Positions 8,241 through 17,110 of a stretch of 64,000 nt of DNA are shown piece by piece; positions within the stretch are counted from its first letter, which is position 1; every line of letters starts with the position of its first letter. Location of the stretch: assembly GCF_015223055.1 (NCBI RefSeq), contig NZ_JADFBX010000019.1, positions 38,120 to 102,119 of the forward strand. Direction: 5' to 3'. Below the pieces are notes generated by a model. It saw only the letters and a program-made list of their open reading frames with translations, was not told the DNA's origin and searched no databases. The translations under genes and the position numbers were made by a program. Source of the stretch: Pedobacter sp. MC2016-24 (lineage in GTDB: Bacteria > Bacteroidota > Bacteroidia > Sphingobacteriales > Sphingobacteriaceae).

Positions 8241-9029
8241 ATGACATTTAAAGATCAAATCACTATCTATCAAACCAATGATGGAACTACTTCTATTGAA
8301 GTTAAACTGGAAAATGAGACGATTTGGCTAAACCAAGCTCAAATAACAAATTTGTTTAAAAGGGATAGAACTGTAATCACTAAGCACATTAACAATATCT
8401 TTAAGGAAAAAGAACTGGAGGAAAAAAGCAATGTGCAAAAAATGCACATTGCTAATTCCGATAGGCCAGTAAATTTCTACAGCTTAGATGTAATAATTTC
8501 AGTCGGCTATCGGGTAAAATCATTAGAGGGAACAAAATTCCGTATCTGGGCAAATAAAATTCTTAAAGAATATCTAGTAAAGGGTTATTCTTTAAATGAA
8601 ATGAGGTTGAGAGAACAAAATGAACAACTAAACTCTTTAAAGAACACCGTAAATCTTTTAAGCACCATACTTGAAAACAAATCATTAAATACAGATGAAG
8701 CTACCGGGCTATTGAGAGTAGTAACAGATTATGCATATGCACTGTCTATATTAGACAAGTATGATCATCAGCAATTAATAATCGAAGGAACAACTGCCGA
8801 ACAACTATTTGTCATAAATTATGTCGAAGCAAAACAAGCAATACATGATCTCAAAGATAAATTCGGAGGCAGTTCATTATTTGGAAACGAAAAAGATGAA
8901 TCTTTTAAAAGTTCAATTGCCACAATATATCAAACCTTTAATGGCATAGACTTATATCCAAGTGTTGAAGAAAAAGCGGCTAATCTATTATACTTTGTTG
9001 TTTATATATTCTGGCCTATTGTACAATAG
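8241..9029 (+). pseudogene. rhuM: RhuM family protein, truncated at the C-terminus
   Basis: 262 residues clearly of the RhuM (Salmonella SPI-3 RhuM-like) family. The N-terminal DNA-binding-like part carries ETIWLNQAQITNLFKRDRTV and FYSLDVIISVGYRVKSLEGT; the middle part has RVVTDYAYALSILDKYDHQ. Family members normally run ~60-80 residues further into a Fic/Doc-like module with an HPF.DGNKR motif. Here homology stops at EEKAANLLYFVV, exactly before that motif, and a short unrelated tail ends at 9029. The putative catalytic end is therefore lost. It sits beside a tRNA gene in an AT-rich, non-core region. Residual function of the N-terminal part cannot be excluded. Confidence 0.75.
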
Positions 9030-9067
9030 CTAATTCAGGCTTTATAACAAGCTATTAGGCCAATATA
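9005..9067. repeat. imperfect inverted repeat at the RhuM break
   Basis: The arm 9005-9031 and the arm 9051-9067 pair as TATATT-GGCCTA-ATAGC, with two small insertions in the left arm. It overlaps the last codons of the truncated RhuM gene. It may be a mobile-element end or a terminator-like scar; no transposase is present. Confidence 0.4.
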
Positions 9068-9266
9068 GACCATGACGAAATTGTTCTCTTATAATATCCT
9101 TGGAAGCGGAAATATTAAAACACTTTTCTTCACAAGAGATATTATATAAGTTAAGAAAGAAACTAAAAACAAAGTCATCTAACAACCTAAAAATCAATAG
9201 ATTAAGAATACACAGAATATAAAAAATGCTTAAAAAAAGGACTTAAAAAGAGAAATTAAAAACACA

Positions 9267-9295
9267 AAAGCCTAACAATCAACATGTTAGGCTTT
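9267..9295 (-). terminator. intrinsic terminator of tRNA-Leu(GAG)
   Basis: A perfect 11-bp stem (AAAGCCTAACA / TGTTAGGCTTT) with a 7-nt loop lies 9 bp beyond the tRNA 3' end and is followed on the minus strand by TTTTGTGTTTTT. Confidence 0.8.
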
Positions 9296-9304
9296 AAAAA
9301 AGTG

Positions 9305-9388
9305 TACCCAAGAGGAGATTCGAACTCCCACGCCGTTGCCAGCGCCAGCCCCTCAAGCTGGTGCGTCTACCAATTTCGCCACCTGGGT
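9305..9388 (-). tRNA. tRNA-Leu (anticodon GAG)
   Basis: 84 nt on the minus strand. The acceptor stem ACCCAGG pairs with CTTGGGT (one G-U pair) and the discriminator is A. The D-arm reads GGCGAAATTGGTAGAC. The anticodon stem CCAGC/GCTGG encloses loop TTGAGGG, giving GAG. A long class II variable arm and a TTCGAAT T-loop follow. No CCA is encoded. A Bacteroidota -7 element (TATATTTG) sits 12 bp upstream and a terminator just downstream, so it is a single-gene transcription unit. Confidence 0.95.
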
Positions 9389-9399
9389 ATTTTGTGTTG

Positions 9400-9432
9400 C
9401 AAATATAGATTTATTCAGTTGATATTATCAAG
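9400..9432 (-). promoter_or_regulatory. promoter of tRNA-Leu(GAG), -7/-33 type
   Basis: On the minus strand TATATTTG (9400-9407) matches the Bacteroidota -7 consensus TAnnTTTG; CTTG at 9429-9432 is a possible -33 element 21 bp upstream. It overlaps the stop of the neighbouring hydrolase gene. Confidence 0.55.
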
Positions 9433-10175
9433 CCATCGTAAGCTAATTTTATATGATTTGGCAATTCTTTTTCCACTTCCGCGTGTAAACCCAGATTATG
9501 ACTGATGTGCGTGAGGTAGGTAGTCTCCGCTCCCACCCGCTCTGCAAACGCAATCGCTTCATCCAAAGTGAAATGAGAAATGTGCTGCTCTCGCTGCAAA
9601 GCATTGACTATCAAAACCTTTGTCCCTTTCAACTTCTCCATTGATGATTCCGAAACCGTCTTGGCATCCGTGATATAAGTAAAATCACCAATCCTGTACC
9701 CCAAAATTGGCAATTTATAGTGCATAATATCAATCGGAATGATTTTCGTTTTCCCAACCTCAAAAATTTCATCCGTAATCGTATGCAAATCTATTTGAGG
9801 CAGTCCCGGGTAGTGTGCCTCCGCAAAAATATAGGAAAACTCTTTTTTCAACGCTTGCTGTACACGCTCTGTGGCGTAAATATCAATATTCTTTTTAAGC
9901 AGATAATTGAATGGCCGGATGTCATCCAGGCCCGCTACATGATCTTTATGCTCATGCGTATACAATATCGCATCCAGATCTTTCACTTCAGCACGGAGCA
10001 TCTGGTACCTGAAATCCGGACCACTGTCAATCACAATGGTTTTATCTCCGGTTTCGATCAGCACAGATACCCGCAAGCGCTTGTTACGCGGATCGTCCGA
10101 CTGGCATACCGCACAATTGCATGTGATAACGGGAATCCCCTGTGACGTACCTGTTCCTAAAATTGTGATTCTCAT
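9411..10175 (-). CDS. MBL-fold metallo-hydrolase, PhnP/RNase Z-like
   Basis: 254 residues of metallo-beta-lactamase fold. MRITILGTGTSQGIPVI opens the domain, a CNCAVC cysteine pair near residue 20 resembles the extra zinc site of PhnP, and the metal motif THEHKDH lies near 97 with further ligands in DAKTV near 170 and THISHN near 225. PhnP is a cyclic phosphodiesterase; in Bacteroidota this stand-alone paralogue is usually annotated only as an MBL hydrolase, so the substrate is open. Its ATG overlaps the lolA stop by 4 bp (ATGA), showing coupling. The 3' end carries the tRNA-Leu promoter. Confidence 0.85.
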   Translation of the reverse strand: MRITILGTGTSQGIPVITCNCAVCQSDDPRNKRLRVSVLIETGDKTIVIDSGPDFRYQMLRAEVKDLDAILYTHEHKDHVAGLDDIRPFNYLLKKNIDIYATERVQQALKKEFSYIFAEAHYPGLPQIDLHTITDEIFEVGKTKIIPIDIMHYKLPILGYRIGDFTYITDAKTVSESSMEKLKGTKVLIVNALQREQHISHFTLDEAIAFAERVGAETTYLTHISHNLGLHAEVEKELPNHIKLAYDGLIISTE

Positions 10176-10822
10176 CTTAAATCTACGACCTCTACGCCAG
10201 GATATTTTTTTGCATCAAAAGCGAAAGTACCAGCTGGTACCTTTGCATTAGGCACAATAGACTTGATGGTATAACTGTATTTATTGCCGTTTTTTTCAAA
10301 AACCTGCGCGCTCGAGATCTGTTTAGTCGCCTTGTCAATATTCAGCCGGATTTTAAATATCGTTTTACTGATGTCTATAGGAGTCAGGTCAATCACCTGG
10401 TAAGTCTTAGCGCCAGACTTCTGCTCGCCATTATAGATGTATTTATAGCCAGTTTCATAAATTGTAAATATCCTTGCCGGATTTAAAGCATCAGCACTGT
10501 GGTCTACATTGGTTACCTGCACTTCTTTTTCTTCCTTAAGATAAGTCCAGAGTGTTTTGCCATCACTCAACATCTCCTGATTGCTCAGCACAACTTTGTA
10601 TTTATTCGTTTTAGATTGTACATATAAAGTCCCCGCCTGTGTTTCCTTAGCTTTTGCCTGCGGATTCTCCATCGTAAAACTGAAATCGGCCTTAACCATA
10701 TCGTAAGAACGGTATTTTTTACTCACCTGGGCAAGTATAGTTTTAGCTTCCGCATCTTTCTGCGCCCTTGCCGTAAATACGAACCCGGCAGCAATTGTAA
10801 ACAACAATATTATTTTCTTCAT
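10172..10822 (-). CDS. lolA: outer-membrane lipoprotein carrier protein LolA
   Basis: 216 residues with a signal peptide (cleavage after TARAQ, near 21) and a LolA beta-barrel domain (about 25-210). Typical elements are DMVKADFSFTMENPQAKAKE, GTLYVQSKTNKYKV and MLSDGKTLWTYLKEEKEVQV. LolA ferries lipoproteins across the periplasm from LolCDE to the outer membrane. It lies 9 bp downstream of ftsK and overlaps the MBL hydrolase gene, so the three form an operon ftsK-lolA-MBL. The ftsK-lolA order is widely conserved in bacteria, which supports the call. Confidence 0.9.
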   Translation of the reverse strand: MKKIILLFTIAAGFVFTARAQKDAEAKTILAQVSKKYRSYDMVKADFSFTMENPQAKAKETQAGTLYVQSKTNKYKVVLSNQEMLSDGKTLWTYLKEEKEVQVTNVDHSADALNPARIFTIYETGYKYIYNGEQKSGAKTYQVIDLTPIDISKTIFKIRLNIDKATKQISSAQVFEKNGNKYSYTIKSIVPNAKVPAGTFAFDAKKYPGVEVVDLR

Positions 10823-10831
10823 CTTTCTGTC

Positions 10832-13474
10832 TTAATTGTTATTCAGATCGTTCAAGAACTGTTCCAAAGCGTAATCATCATGGATCAATACCTCTCTGGC
10901 CTTACTTCCTTCAAATGGACCCACCACCCCGGCAGCCTCCAGTTGATCAATGATCCGGCCTGCACGGTTATAGCCCAGTTTTAACTTGCGCTGAATTAAC
11001 GATGTCGAACCCTGCTGGTGCAAAACAATTAAACGGGCAGCATCCTCAAACATAGAGTCGCGCTCACTCAAATCAAAATCAGCTTTTGCATTTTCTGCAG
11101 CCTCATCCACATACTCCGGAAGCTGATAAGCTTCAGGATAACCGCGCTGGTTACCAATAAATTCAGAAATCCGGTCTACTTCAGGCGTATCCACAAAAGC
11201 ACATTGCAAGCGGATCAGGTCATTTCCTGTAGATAAAAGCATATCTCCGCGACCGATCAACTGATCTGCACCGCCACTATCCAGAATGGTACGCGAATCG
11301 ATTTTAGACAGCACCCTAAAGGCCAGCCTGGCCGGGAAATTGGCTTTAATCGTACCTGTAATGATATTTACCGAAGGACGCTGCGTAGCCAGTACCAGGT
11401 GAATACCCACAGCACGGGCAAGTTGGGCAAGCCTCGCAATAGGCGCTTCAACCTCCTTACCAGCCGTCATCATCAAATCTGCAAACTCATCCACAATCAA
11501 CACGATGTACGGTAGAAAACGGTGTGAATTATTCGGATTTAACTTGCGCTTAATGAACTTCTCATTGTATTCCTTTAAATTCCTCACCTGTGCATCTTTC
11601 AATAAATCATAACGCTGATCCATTTCAATACAAAGCGAGTTTAACGTATTGATTACCTTCTTGGTATCGGTAATGATCGCATCTGCCTCACCCGGTAATT
11701 TAGCCAAAAAATGGCGCTCAATTTTATTAAATAAAGTAAGCTCTACCTTTTTAGGATCGACCAATACAAATTTGAGCTGCGAAGGATGTTTTTTATACAA
11801 TAAGGAAACCAGGATAGAGTTGATACCAACAGATTTACCCTGCCCTGTCGCACCAGCAACTAACAAATGGGGCATTTTCGACAAATCGCCAATATACACT
11901 TCATTTGAAATGGTCTTACCCAAAGCAATCGGCAAATCCATCGTGGTTTGCTGAAACTTCTCTGTATTCAGGATACTCCGCATGGATACCATTTCAGGAT
12001 GCAGGTTTGGTACCTCAATACCAATGGTACCTTTTCCAGGCATAGGCGCAATAATCCGGATCCCCAATGCGGCCAGACTCAAGGCAATATCATCTTCCAG
12101 GTTTTTGATCTTCGAGATCCTTACCCCCGGAGCAGGAATAATTTCATAAAGCGTAACTGTCGGACCAATGGTTGCCTTGATCTTGTCAATCTCGATGTTG
12201 TAGTGATTTAAGGTCTCAACAATTTTATTTTTATTGGCCTCCAGCTCATTGGCATCTACCGGTATTTTATTTGAACCATGGTCTTCCAACAAATCCAGGC
12301 CTGGATATTTATAACTCGCGAGGTCTAAAGTAGGATCATAAGTACCAAATTGTTCAACAAGGTCTTCAGACTTCCGTTCCTCCTCAGTCTTTTCAATGGT
12401 CAGCACAGGTTCTGCCTTTACAGGAACGTCTTCCTCAGCAGGTTGATGCACCTCCAAATCCAAGGAATGAACTACCGGGGCAGGATTCATGACGTTCCGG
12501 GCCGAAGTAAATTCAGTTACCATAGGCAACTCTTCCTCTTCCTTAGGCTCAAATCTGGATGGTGTAATCACCACATTTTGCTGCTGTTGCGGAGGTCTGG
12601 ACACCACGGGAGCCGCAGGAGGTGTAACTTCGAGTTCACGCTCCTGCTGATCATTTTGTAAGCGCTGACTCGCAGCAAAACGGTCGTTCAAAGTAAATTC
12701 GACCGCTTCAGGCCGTACTTCATTTTCAAAGCCAGAATCTTCCGGAACATCCGGCAAAAACGATTCTTTACGTTTACGCTCCGGTAATTTAAAGTCGATG
12801 TTATAAGCAATAATTAAAATGGTAAGCGCCAGAAATGTAATTAAACCAGCCACACCAGCTACCCCAATCTGGGCAGTTAACAATTTATTGGTCCAGTAAC
12901 CAAATTCACCTTCCAGATAATGGGGGGTGTCCAGCCAGAAAGAATGGCCAAAACCCATGGTTAGTGAGATAAACAACAGAAAGAAAAAGCTATAACCCAG
13001 CGTTTTTTCGATTGCAAAGATTTTAACTTTAAACAACAAACGGTAGCCAATTACAAAAAAGACAAATGCAAAAAGAAATGAAGCAATTCCAAACCATTCG
13101 TAAATAAATTGGTGCGAAAGCAATGCACCTATTTTACCCAGCCAGTTCTGTACAACCGGTGGAATGTTAACCTGCTGCAACTCGTCATAGGTTTTGAACA
13201 GGTTACTCCAGCCTCCATTCGCATCAATGACATAGCTGTAATCCTCCTGCCAGGTAAACAAATAGGAGGTAAAAGCAATTAAAAAATATACCGAAAGAAC
13301 GACAAAAACCAAGCCCACAATCTTTACCAACCGCCCGTCCTGAAAATCGAAACTTGGCAGCCTTACCGATGATCGTTCTTTAAAGGTTTTATTGGCAGCA
13401 GATCTGGAGCCTTGCTGCTCTCCTGCTTCATTTTTAAATGAATTAGACTTAAATTGATTTCCCCTTACCGACAT
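10832..13474 (-). CDS. ftsK: DNA translocase FtsK
   Basis: 880 residues. The N-terminal ~230 residues hold about four to five membrane segments (for example FFVIGYRLLF and LITFLALTILIIAYNI). Then comes a Pro/Glu/Gln-rich linker (about 240-390), the alpha/beta RecA-like motor (Walker A GATGQGKS at 541-548, Walker B IVLIVDEFADLMM) and a C-terminal winged-helix gamma domain (GYNRAGRIIDQLEAAGVVG). FtsK pumps chromosome ends to dif at the septum and couples resolution to division. A TAAGTTTG -7 element lies 26 bp upstream of the ATG. It is the first gene of ftsK-lolA-MBL. Confidence 0.95.
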   Translation of the reverse strand: MSVRGNQFKSNSFKNEAGEQQGSRSAANKTFKERSSVRLPSFDFQDGRLVKIVGLVFVVLSVYFLIAFTSYLFTWQEDYSYVIDANGGWSNLFKTYDELQQVNIPPVVQNWLGKIGALLSHQFIYEWFGIASFLFAFVFFVIGYRLLFKVKIFAIEKTLGYSFFFLLFISLTMGFGHSFWLDTPHYLEGEFGYWTNKLLTAQIGVAGVAGLITFLALTILIIAYNIDFKLPERKRKESFLPDVPEDSGFENEVRPEAVEFTLNDRFAASQRLQNDQQERELEVTPPAAPVVSRPPQQQQNVVITPSRFEPKEEEELPMVTEFTSARNVMNPAPVVHSLDLEVHQPAEEDVPVKAEPVLTIEKTEEERKSEDLVEQFGTYDPTLDLASYKYPGLDLLEDHGSNKIPVDANELEANKNKIVETLNHYNIEIDKIKATIGPTVTLYEIIPAPGVRISKIKNLEDDIALSLAALGIRIIAPMPGKGTIGIEVPNLHPEMVSMRSILNTEKFQQTTMDLPIALGKTISNEVYIGDLSKMPHLLVAGATGQGKSVGINSILVSLLYKKHPSQLKFVLVDPKKVELTLFNKIERHFLAKLPGEADAIITDTKKVINTLNSLCIEMDQRYDLLKDAQVRNLKEYNEKFIKRKLNPNNSHRFLPYIVLIVDEFADLMMTAGKEVEAPIARLAQLARAVGIHLVLATQRPSVNIITGTIKANFPARLAFRVLSKIDSRTILDSGGADQLIGRGDMLLSTGNDLIRLQCAFVDTPEVDRISEFIGNQRGYPEAYQLPEYVDEAAENAKADFDLSERDSMFEDAARLIVLHQQGSTSLIQRKLKLGYNRAGRIIDQLEAAGVVGPFEGSKAREVLIHDDYALEQFLNDLNNN

Positions 13475-13499
13475 CGTTCTTTACTATATTAATAATTAA

Positions 13500-13507
13500 C
13501 AAACTTA
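13500..13507 (-). promoter_or_regulatory. -7 element upstream of ftsK
   Basis: TAAGTTTG on the minus strand matches TAnnTTTG and would start a transcript with a leader of about 20 nt for ftsK. No clear -33 TTTG was found. Confidence 0.4.
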
Positions 13508-13634
13508 GATAACTGCGCTAGCATTCGCGAACATTTTTTAAAAAAAATCAATTAAACCTTACTGGCTTAAGGTAGTCATACTTACAAAATATTTTAGTTT
13601 TTATTTTTAGACACCGTTTTTTGTTTTAGATTTT

Positions 13635-13668
13635 ATCCTGCCAGATTTTCAATCTGGCAGGATTTTTC
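13635..13668 (+). terminator. plus-strand intrinsic terminator without an upstream gene
   Basis: A perfect 13-bp stem (ATCCTGCCAGATT / AATCTGGCAGGAT, 13635-13663) with a TTC loop is followed by TTTTTC. The nearest gene on its left (ftsK) reads the other way, so there is no coding transcript for it to end. It may close a small RNA from the 13.5-13.63 kb interval or block antisense entry into the ankyrin gene. Confidence 0.6.
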
Positions 13669-13753
13669 ATTTTTAGAGTTTATCAACATTTTAACGGTTT
13701 ATTTATATTTATTAATTTAATTAAGCATTTTTGGCGCAAATTTAACATTGCAC

Positions 13754-14392
13754 ATGCAGCTTGAGACTTTAATTGAAACAGACAACAGGGAAGCGATATT
13801 TAACCTTTTAACCTCGAACCCGCAACTTGCCGACATAGAAACCAGTCATGGCATGTCGCCGGTTTTGCTCGCCTGTTATTATAAAAAGCCCGAAATAGCC
13901 GCAACTATTGCCAATTTCTCCAACCACATCACCCTGTTTGATCTTTGTGCCCTGGGTAATGTCAAAGCAACCATCCGCTTCCTCGATCATTTTCCCGCAG
14001 CTGTTCAACGCTTCTCTAAAGACGGTTTTACCCCATTGGGATTAGCAGCATATTTCGGACATGAAGAAATCGTGCGCCTACTCATCCAAAAAGGTGCCGA
14101 CGTAAACGTACCTGCAAACAATGGATTTAATGTATACCCAATCCATTCTGCTGTAAGTTCAAAAAATTACAAAATCACTAAAATATTGATCGATGCAGGC
14201 GCAGATGTCAATGTCAAACAACGCGCAGGTTTCACACCATTACATGCTGCCGCACAATTGGGCGATATTGAACTGATTGTTTTATTGCTCGAATATGATG
14301 CCGATGTTCTCGCTTTGATGGACGATGGCAAACTGCCTTCAGACCTGGCAAAAGAAAAAGGGTTTACTGAAATTGCAGACATCCTGAGTTAA
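13754..14392 (+). CDS. ankyrin-repeat protein
   Basis: About 212 residues of ankyrin repeats. Clear units are GFTPLGLAAYFGHEEIVRLL, GFNVYPIHSAVSSKNYKITK and GFTPLHAAAQLGDIELIVLL, with weaker ones in the first 75 residues. ATG 13754 is chosen over a TTG two codons earlier. There is no signal peptide and no other domain, so it is a cytoplasmic protein-binding scaffold of unknown partner. It is convergent with the PspC-domain gene, overlapping its end by 4 bp. Bacterial ankyrin proteins of this size are common and their partners are rarely known. Confidence 0.85.
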   Translation: MQLETLIETDNREAIFNLLTSNPQLADIETSHGMSPVLLACYYKKPEIAATIANFSNHITLFDLCALGNVKATIRFLDHFPAAVQRFSKDGFTPLGLAAYFGHEEIVRLLIQKGADVNVPANNGFNVYPIHSAVSSKNYKITKILIDAGADVNVKQRAGFTPLHAAAQLGDIELIVLLLEYDADVLALMDDGKLPSDLAKEKGFTEIADILS

Positions 14393-14610
14393 ACATCCCA
14401 GATGCGCAAACGTAGCCGCTTCACGTAGTGCCGAACATCCAGAACCAGGGCCGCCAAAATGTAAAATATAATTGGAAAACCTACAGCTAAAAACGAAGCA
14501 TAAATAAAAAAGAGGCGTATTTTGCCGATAGACATATTTAAACGTCCGGCAAGATAAGTACACACGCCGAAACTCTGCTTTTCAAAAAAGGTAATGACCC
14601 GCTGGAACAT
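14389..14610 (-). CDS. PspC-domain small membrane protein
   Basis: 73 residues. FGVCTYLAGRLNMSIGKIRL followed by one long hydrophobic stretch (FFIYASFLAVGFPIIFYILA) matches the PspC domain of phage-shock-type inner-membrane proteins, which sense envelope stress. It is the minimal single-domain version. The gene begins one base after the DUF2851 stop, so they are probably co-transcribed. There is no pspA/pspB neighbour, so a stress role is only suggested by family. Confidence 0.75.
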   Translation of the reverse strand: MFQRVITFFEKQSFGVCTYLAGRLNMSIGKIRLFFIYASFLAVGFPIIFYILAALVLDVRHYVKRLRLRIWDV

Positions 14611-14611
14611 A

Positions 14612-15892
14612 TTATTTGTTTAAAATTTTGATTCCGATACCACAATTTAAGCATTTTTTTTCACAGCAGTAGTTTTTATTTAACTGAAGAATCGCCTGAG
14701 ACAGAAAAGCACTGTCAATTTCTACTCCAGCAGCCCTGTACGCAGCAACGATTGCATTCTCTTCCGCAGGAATCTCCTCCAACAGATCCAATCCGCGATC
14801 TATATATTCCTGCTGATCTGTATATTTCCCATAACAAAATAAAAACAGACAAACCGTATTCACTAAAATCGCATAGATGGATTGTCTACCAGGCTGAAGC
14901 TTCACATGCTTTGTCGTCTTATTAAAATGATAATGGTTTTGCCAATAAGATGCGACAGGTAAATCTGTAAAAAAACCGAATAATTCCGTCAGACTACCAC
15001 TAGCCAGTATTTTAGAAAACAAACGGTCCGACTTAAAAATCAGCGCAGCAAATTGAGCCAGTCTTATTGTGGGAAAGTTCTGCGGACGCATTCTTAAAAA
15101 TTTCCATAGAGAAACATCGCCCGTTTTCAATTGATATTTATGTCTCAGAAAGCCATATTCCCGTTTTAAAGCAATCGGATAAGCCTCGTGAAAATCGCCT
15201 TCCAAAAAACCGGCCTGACCAAACACCAGTGCTTCAATCTGCAAAGCATCATTTCCGTGTTTACCAAAAATCTGCAGACCGATACTTCCGGCCAACAGTT
15301 CAAAAGGAACGGCATTCACTTTAAATCCAAATGTTTTAGCCATAAAATAATAAAAAGCGTCATTCCAGTCACCTTTACTCCTTTCTAAACGCTCAAACAC
15401 GGCTACAGATTTTTCTGCCAGACGCTCCACAACCAGCCGTGATAAAAAACTACGCACAACCAACGGATTCACTCCTGAAATTTGTACTTCACAAGGAAAC
15501 TTACAGCGAGAACCAACTAGTTTTTGATAACGATACAACACCTCGTCCGGAAGCAAACCATTCACCACAAGAACTGGGACTTCAGTTCCGTCCCGCCTAA
15601 ACACAGCCTGATCATGCTGATCAACAACATGTAGAATGACAGAATCGTAATAGGAATTGTCCTGATGACCATGCAAATGCCAGTCAGACGACCTGATGTG
15701 GATTTCAACGTGTCCAATCCAATCTATATTCCCAATCCTGATTTTTGCAGCGCTAAAATCAGGCCCAGCATGGGTATTCAAAATACCGGGCGACAGTATC
15801 TTTAAAGCCTGCCCGTCAGTACAACGCAAGTCCGCATGCTTAAAAAGCCTGAACCGCCACACGAAATGTAAAAAATCTTCAGCAAAATGCAT
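14612..15892 (-). CDS. DUF2851 family protein
   Basis: 426 residues recognised as DUF2851, a family largely confined to Bacteroidota, by its opening FLHFVWRFRLFKHADLRCTD and the conserved ILNTHAGPDFSAAKIRIG, WIGHVEIHIRSSDWHLHGH and YDSVILHVV near residues 35-90. Function is unknown; the conserved Asp/Glu/His cluster (GPDF..., HVEIH...DWHLH) resembles a metal site or nuclease-like centre, which is inference. The C-terminus has several Cys (CCEKKCLNCG), a possible zinc-binding tail. There is no signal peptide. It lies between pyrF and the PspC gene on the same strand. Confidence 0.85.
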   Translation of the reverse strand: MHFAEDFLHFVWRFRLFKHADLRCTDGQALKILSPGILNTHAGPDFSAAKIRIGNIDWIGHVEIHIRSSDWHLHGHQDNSYYDSVILHVVDQHDQAVFRRDGTEVPVLVVNGLLPDEVLYRYQKLVGSRCKFPCEVQISGVNPLVVRSFLSRLVVERLAEKSVAVFERLERSKGDWNDAFYYFMAKTFGFKVNAVPFELLAGSIGLQIFGKHGNDALQIEALVFGQAGFLEGDFHEAYPIALKREYGFLRHKYQLKTGDVSLWKFLRMRPQNFPTIRLAQFAALIFKSDRLFSKILASGSLTELFGFFTDLPVASYWQNHYHFNKTTKHVKLQPGRQSIYAILVNTVCLFLFCYGKYTDQQEYIDRGLDLLEEIPAEENAIVAAYRAAGVEIDSAFLSQAILQLNKNYCCEKKCLNCGIGIKILNK

Positions 15893-15946
15893 TGGTGTGA
15901 ACCTAATGCAAAAGCATCAGATTAACCAAGTCCGGCACCATATTTT

Positions 15947-16777
15947 TTAAACCAGACCTGCCGCTTCTAAAATCTGCGCCATTTCCTGCTGCAGTTTCAA
16001 AGCCTCGGCTCGCGCCTGCTCCGCAAAGTCCTCACCATTGCTTGCATAAATAATTGATCTTGCCGAATTCACTAACAGACCACATTCTTTAGTCAAACCA
16101 TATTTACAAACTTCAGCCAAGCTACCACCTTGTGCACCAACCCCCGGAACCAGTATAAAATGGTCTGGCGCCAGTCTTCTGATGTTCTCAAATTCAGCAC
16201 CACGGGTAGCACCAACCACATACATCAATTGCTCACTACCTGCCCATTCCGAAGAAATGCGGATCACCTCTTCGTAAAGTTTACCCGAAGGAGTAGCATG
16301 TAGTTGAAAGTCGCTGTGTCCGGCATTGGAAGTTAGCGCCAGCAAAATCACCCATTTGTCCTGATAATTTAAAAAAGGCCCTACAGAATCTTTTCCCATG
16401 TAAGGGGCAACCGTAATTGCATCAAAGCTCATACCCGACTTCTCTTCATTAAAAAACGCATCGGCGTACATTGCAGACGTATTGCCAATATCTCCTCTCT
16501 TCGCATCAGCAATAGCAAAAGTATCTTTTGGAAGATGTGCCCAGGTTTTGGTTAAAGTTTCCCATCCTTTTAAACCCATCGACTCATAAAAAGCGGTGTT
16601 AGGTTTATAAGCCACACACAAATCTTCAGTTGCATCTATAATTTGCTTATTAAACTCCAATACCGGATTATCATACTTTAACAAGTGTTTTGGTATGTTT
16701 TCCAGAACCGGATCAAGGCCTACACATAAAAAAGATTTCTTGATTTTAATCTGCTCAATTAACTGTGTTTTATTCAT
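15947..16777 (-). CDS. pyrF: orotidine 5'-phosphate decarboxylase (type 2)
   Basis: About 276 residues, final step of UMP synthesis. The family signature AIADAKRGDIGNTSAMYADA contains the catalytic Asp-Lys-Asp set near residue 90; LCVGLDPV near 20 and GVGAQGG near 215 bind the ribose and phosphate. The length and 'DAKRGDIGNT' form match the type 2 group of Bacteroidota and actinobacteria. ATG 16777 is chosen because family members start MNKTQL; the GTG seven codons upstream adds nothing conserved. It heads a minus-strand run pyrF-DUF2851-pspC-like. Confidence 0.92.
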   Translation of the reverse strand: MNKTQLIEQIKIKKSFLCVGLDPVLENIPKHLLKYDNPVLEFNKQIIDATEDLCVAYKPNTAFYESMGLKGWETLTKTWAHLPKDTFAIADAKRGDIGNTSAMYADAFFNEEKSGMSFDAITVAPYMGKDSVGPFLNYQDKWVILLALTSNAGHSDFQLHATPSGKLYEEVIRISSEWAGSEQLMYVVGATRGAEFENIRRLAPDHFILVPGVGAQGGSLAEVCKYGLTKECGLLVNSARSIIYASNGEDFAEQARAEALKLQQEMAQILEAAGLV

Positions 16778-17110
16778 CTGGGGTCTAAATTTGAGCACAA
16801 AGATGCCATTTTTAACAAATAATGAAAGGCCATTTTAAAAGTTTAGATAAAAATATTACAAACAATTTCAAGTTTTTCTTGGAGATTAGGATTCAAATAC
16901 ATAAAATTGCACCATAATTCTCTAAAGTTCATCTGACCATTCCAGAAAATATCATAAAATTTTGCTTAATAACACCTTTTATAATCGCATTTTTTTTTGC
17001 CTGGTTCGACTGATGCCTTTATATGTTTCCGATAAAAAAGCGACATGTAATACCTAAACTTTGAGTTAGCACAAATTAAGAAATTACAAAAATTCTCTAC
17101 ATCCATATAA
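16778..17110. promoter_or_regulatory. divergent intergenic region between pyrF and rho
   Basis: 333 bp, AT-rich, with no ORF. It must contain the pyrF and rho promoters. An imperfect -7-like AAACTTTG lies near 17056, giving rho a leader of roughly 50 nt. I see no riboswitch fold and no clear terminator in it. Confidence 0.4.

Noticed and set aside
7616..9304. Prophage or integrative element
   Set aside because: No integrase, transposase or structural gene is present; only scars remain.
9284..9505. Plus-strand 73-codon ORF
   Set aside because: It lies across tRNA-Leu(GAG) and the end of the MBL hydrolase gene, on the opposite strand.
11649..12661. Plus-strand ORFs inside ftsK
   Set aside because: They are antisense to conserved FtsK domains and have no family features.
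16778..17110. Riboswitch or leader peptide before rho or pyrF
   Set aside because: No conserved aptamer core, leader ORF or terminator/antiterminator pair could be traced by eye.
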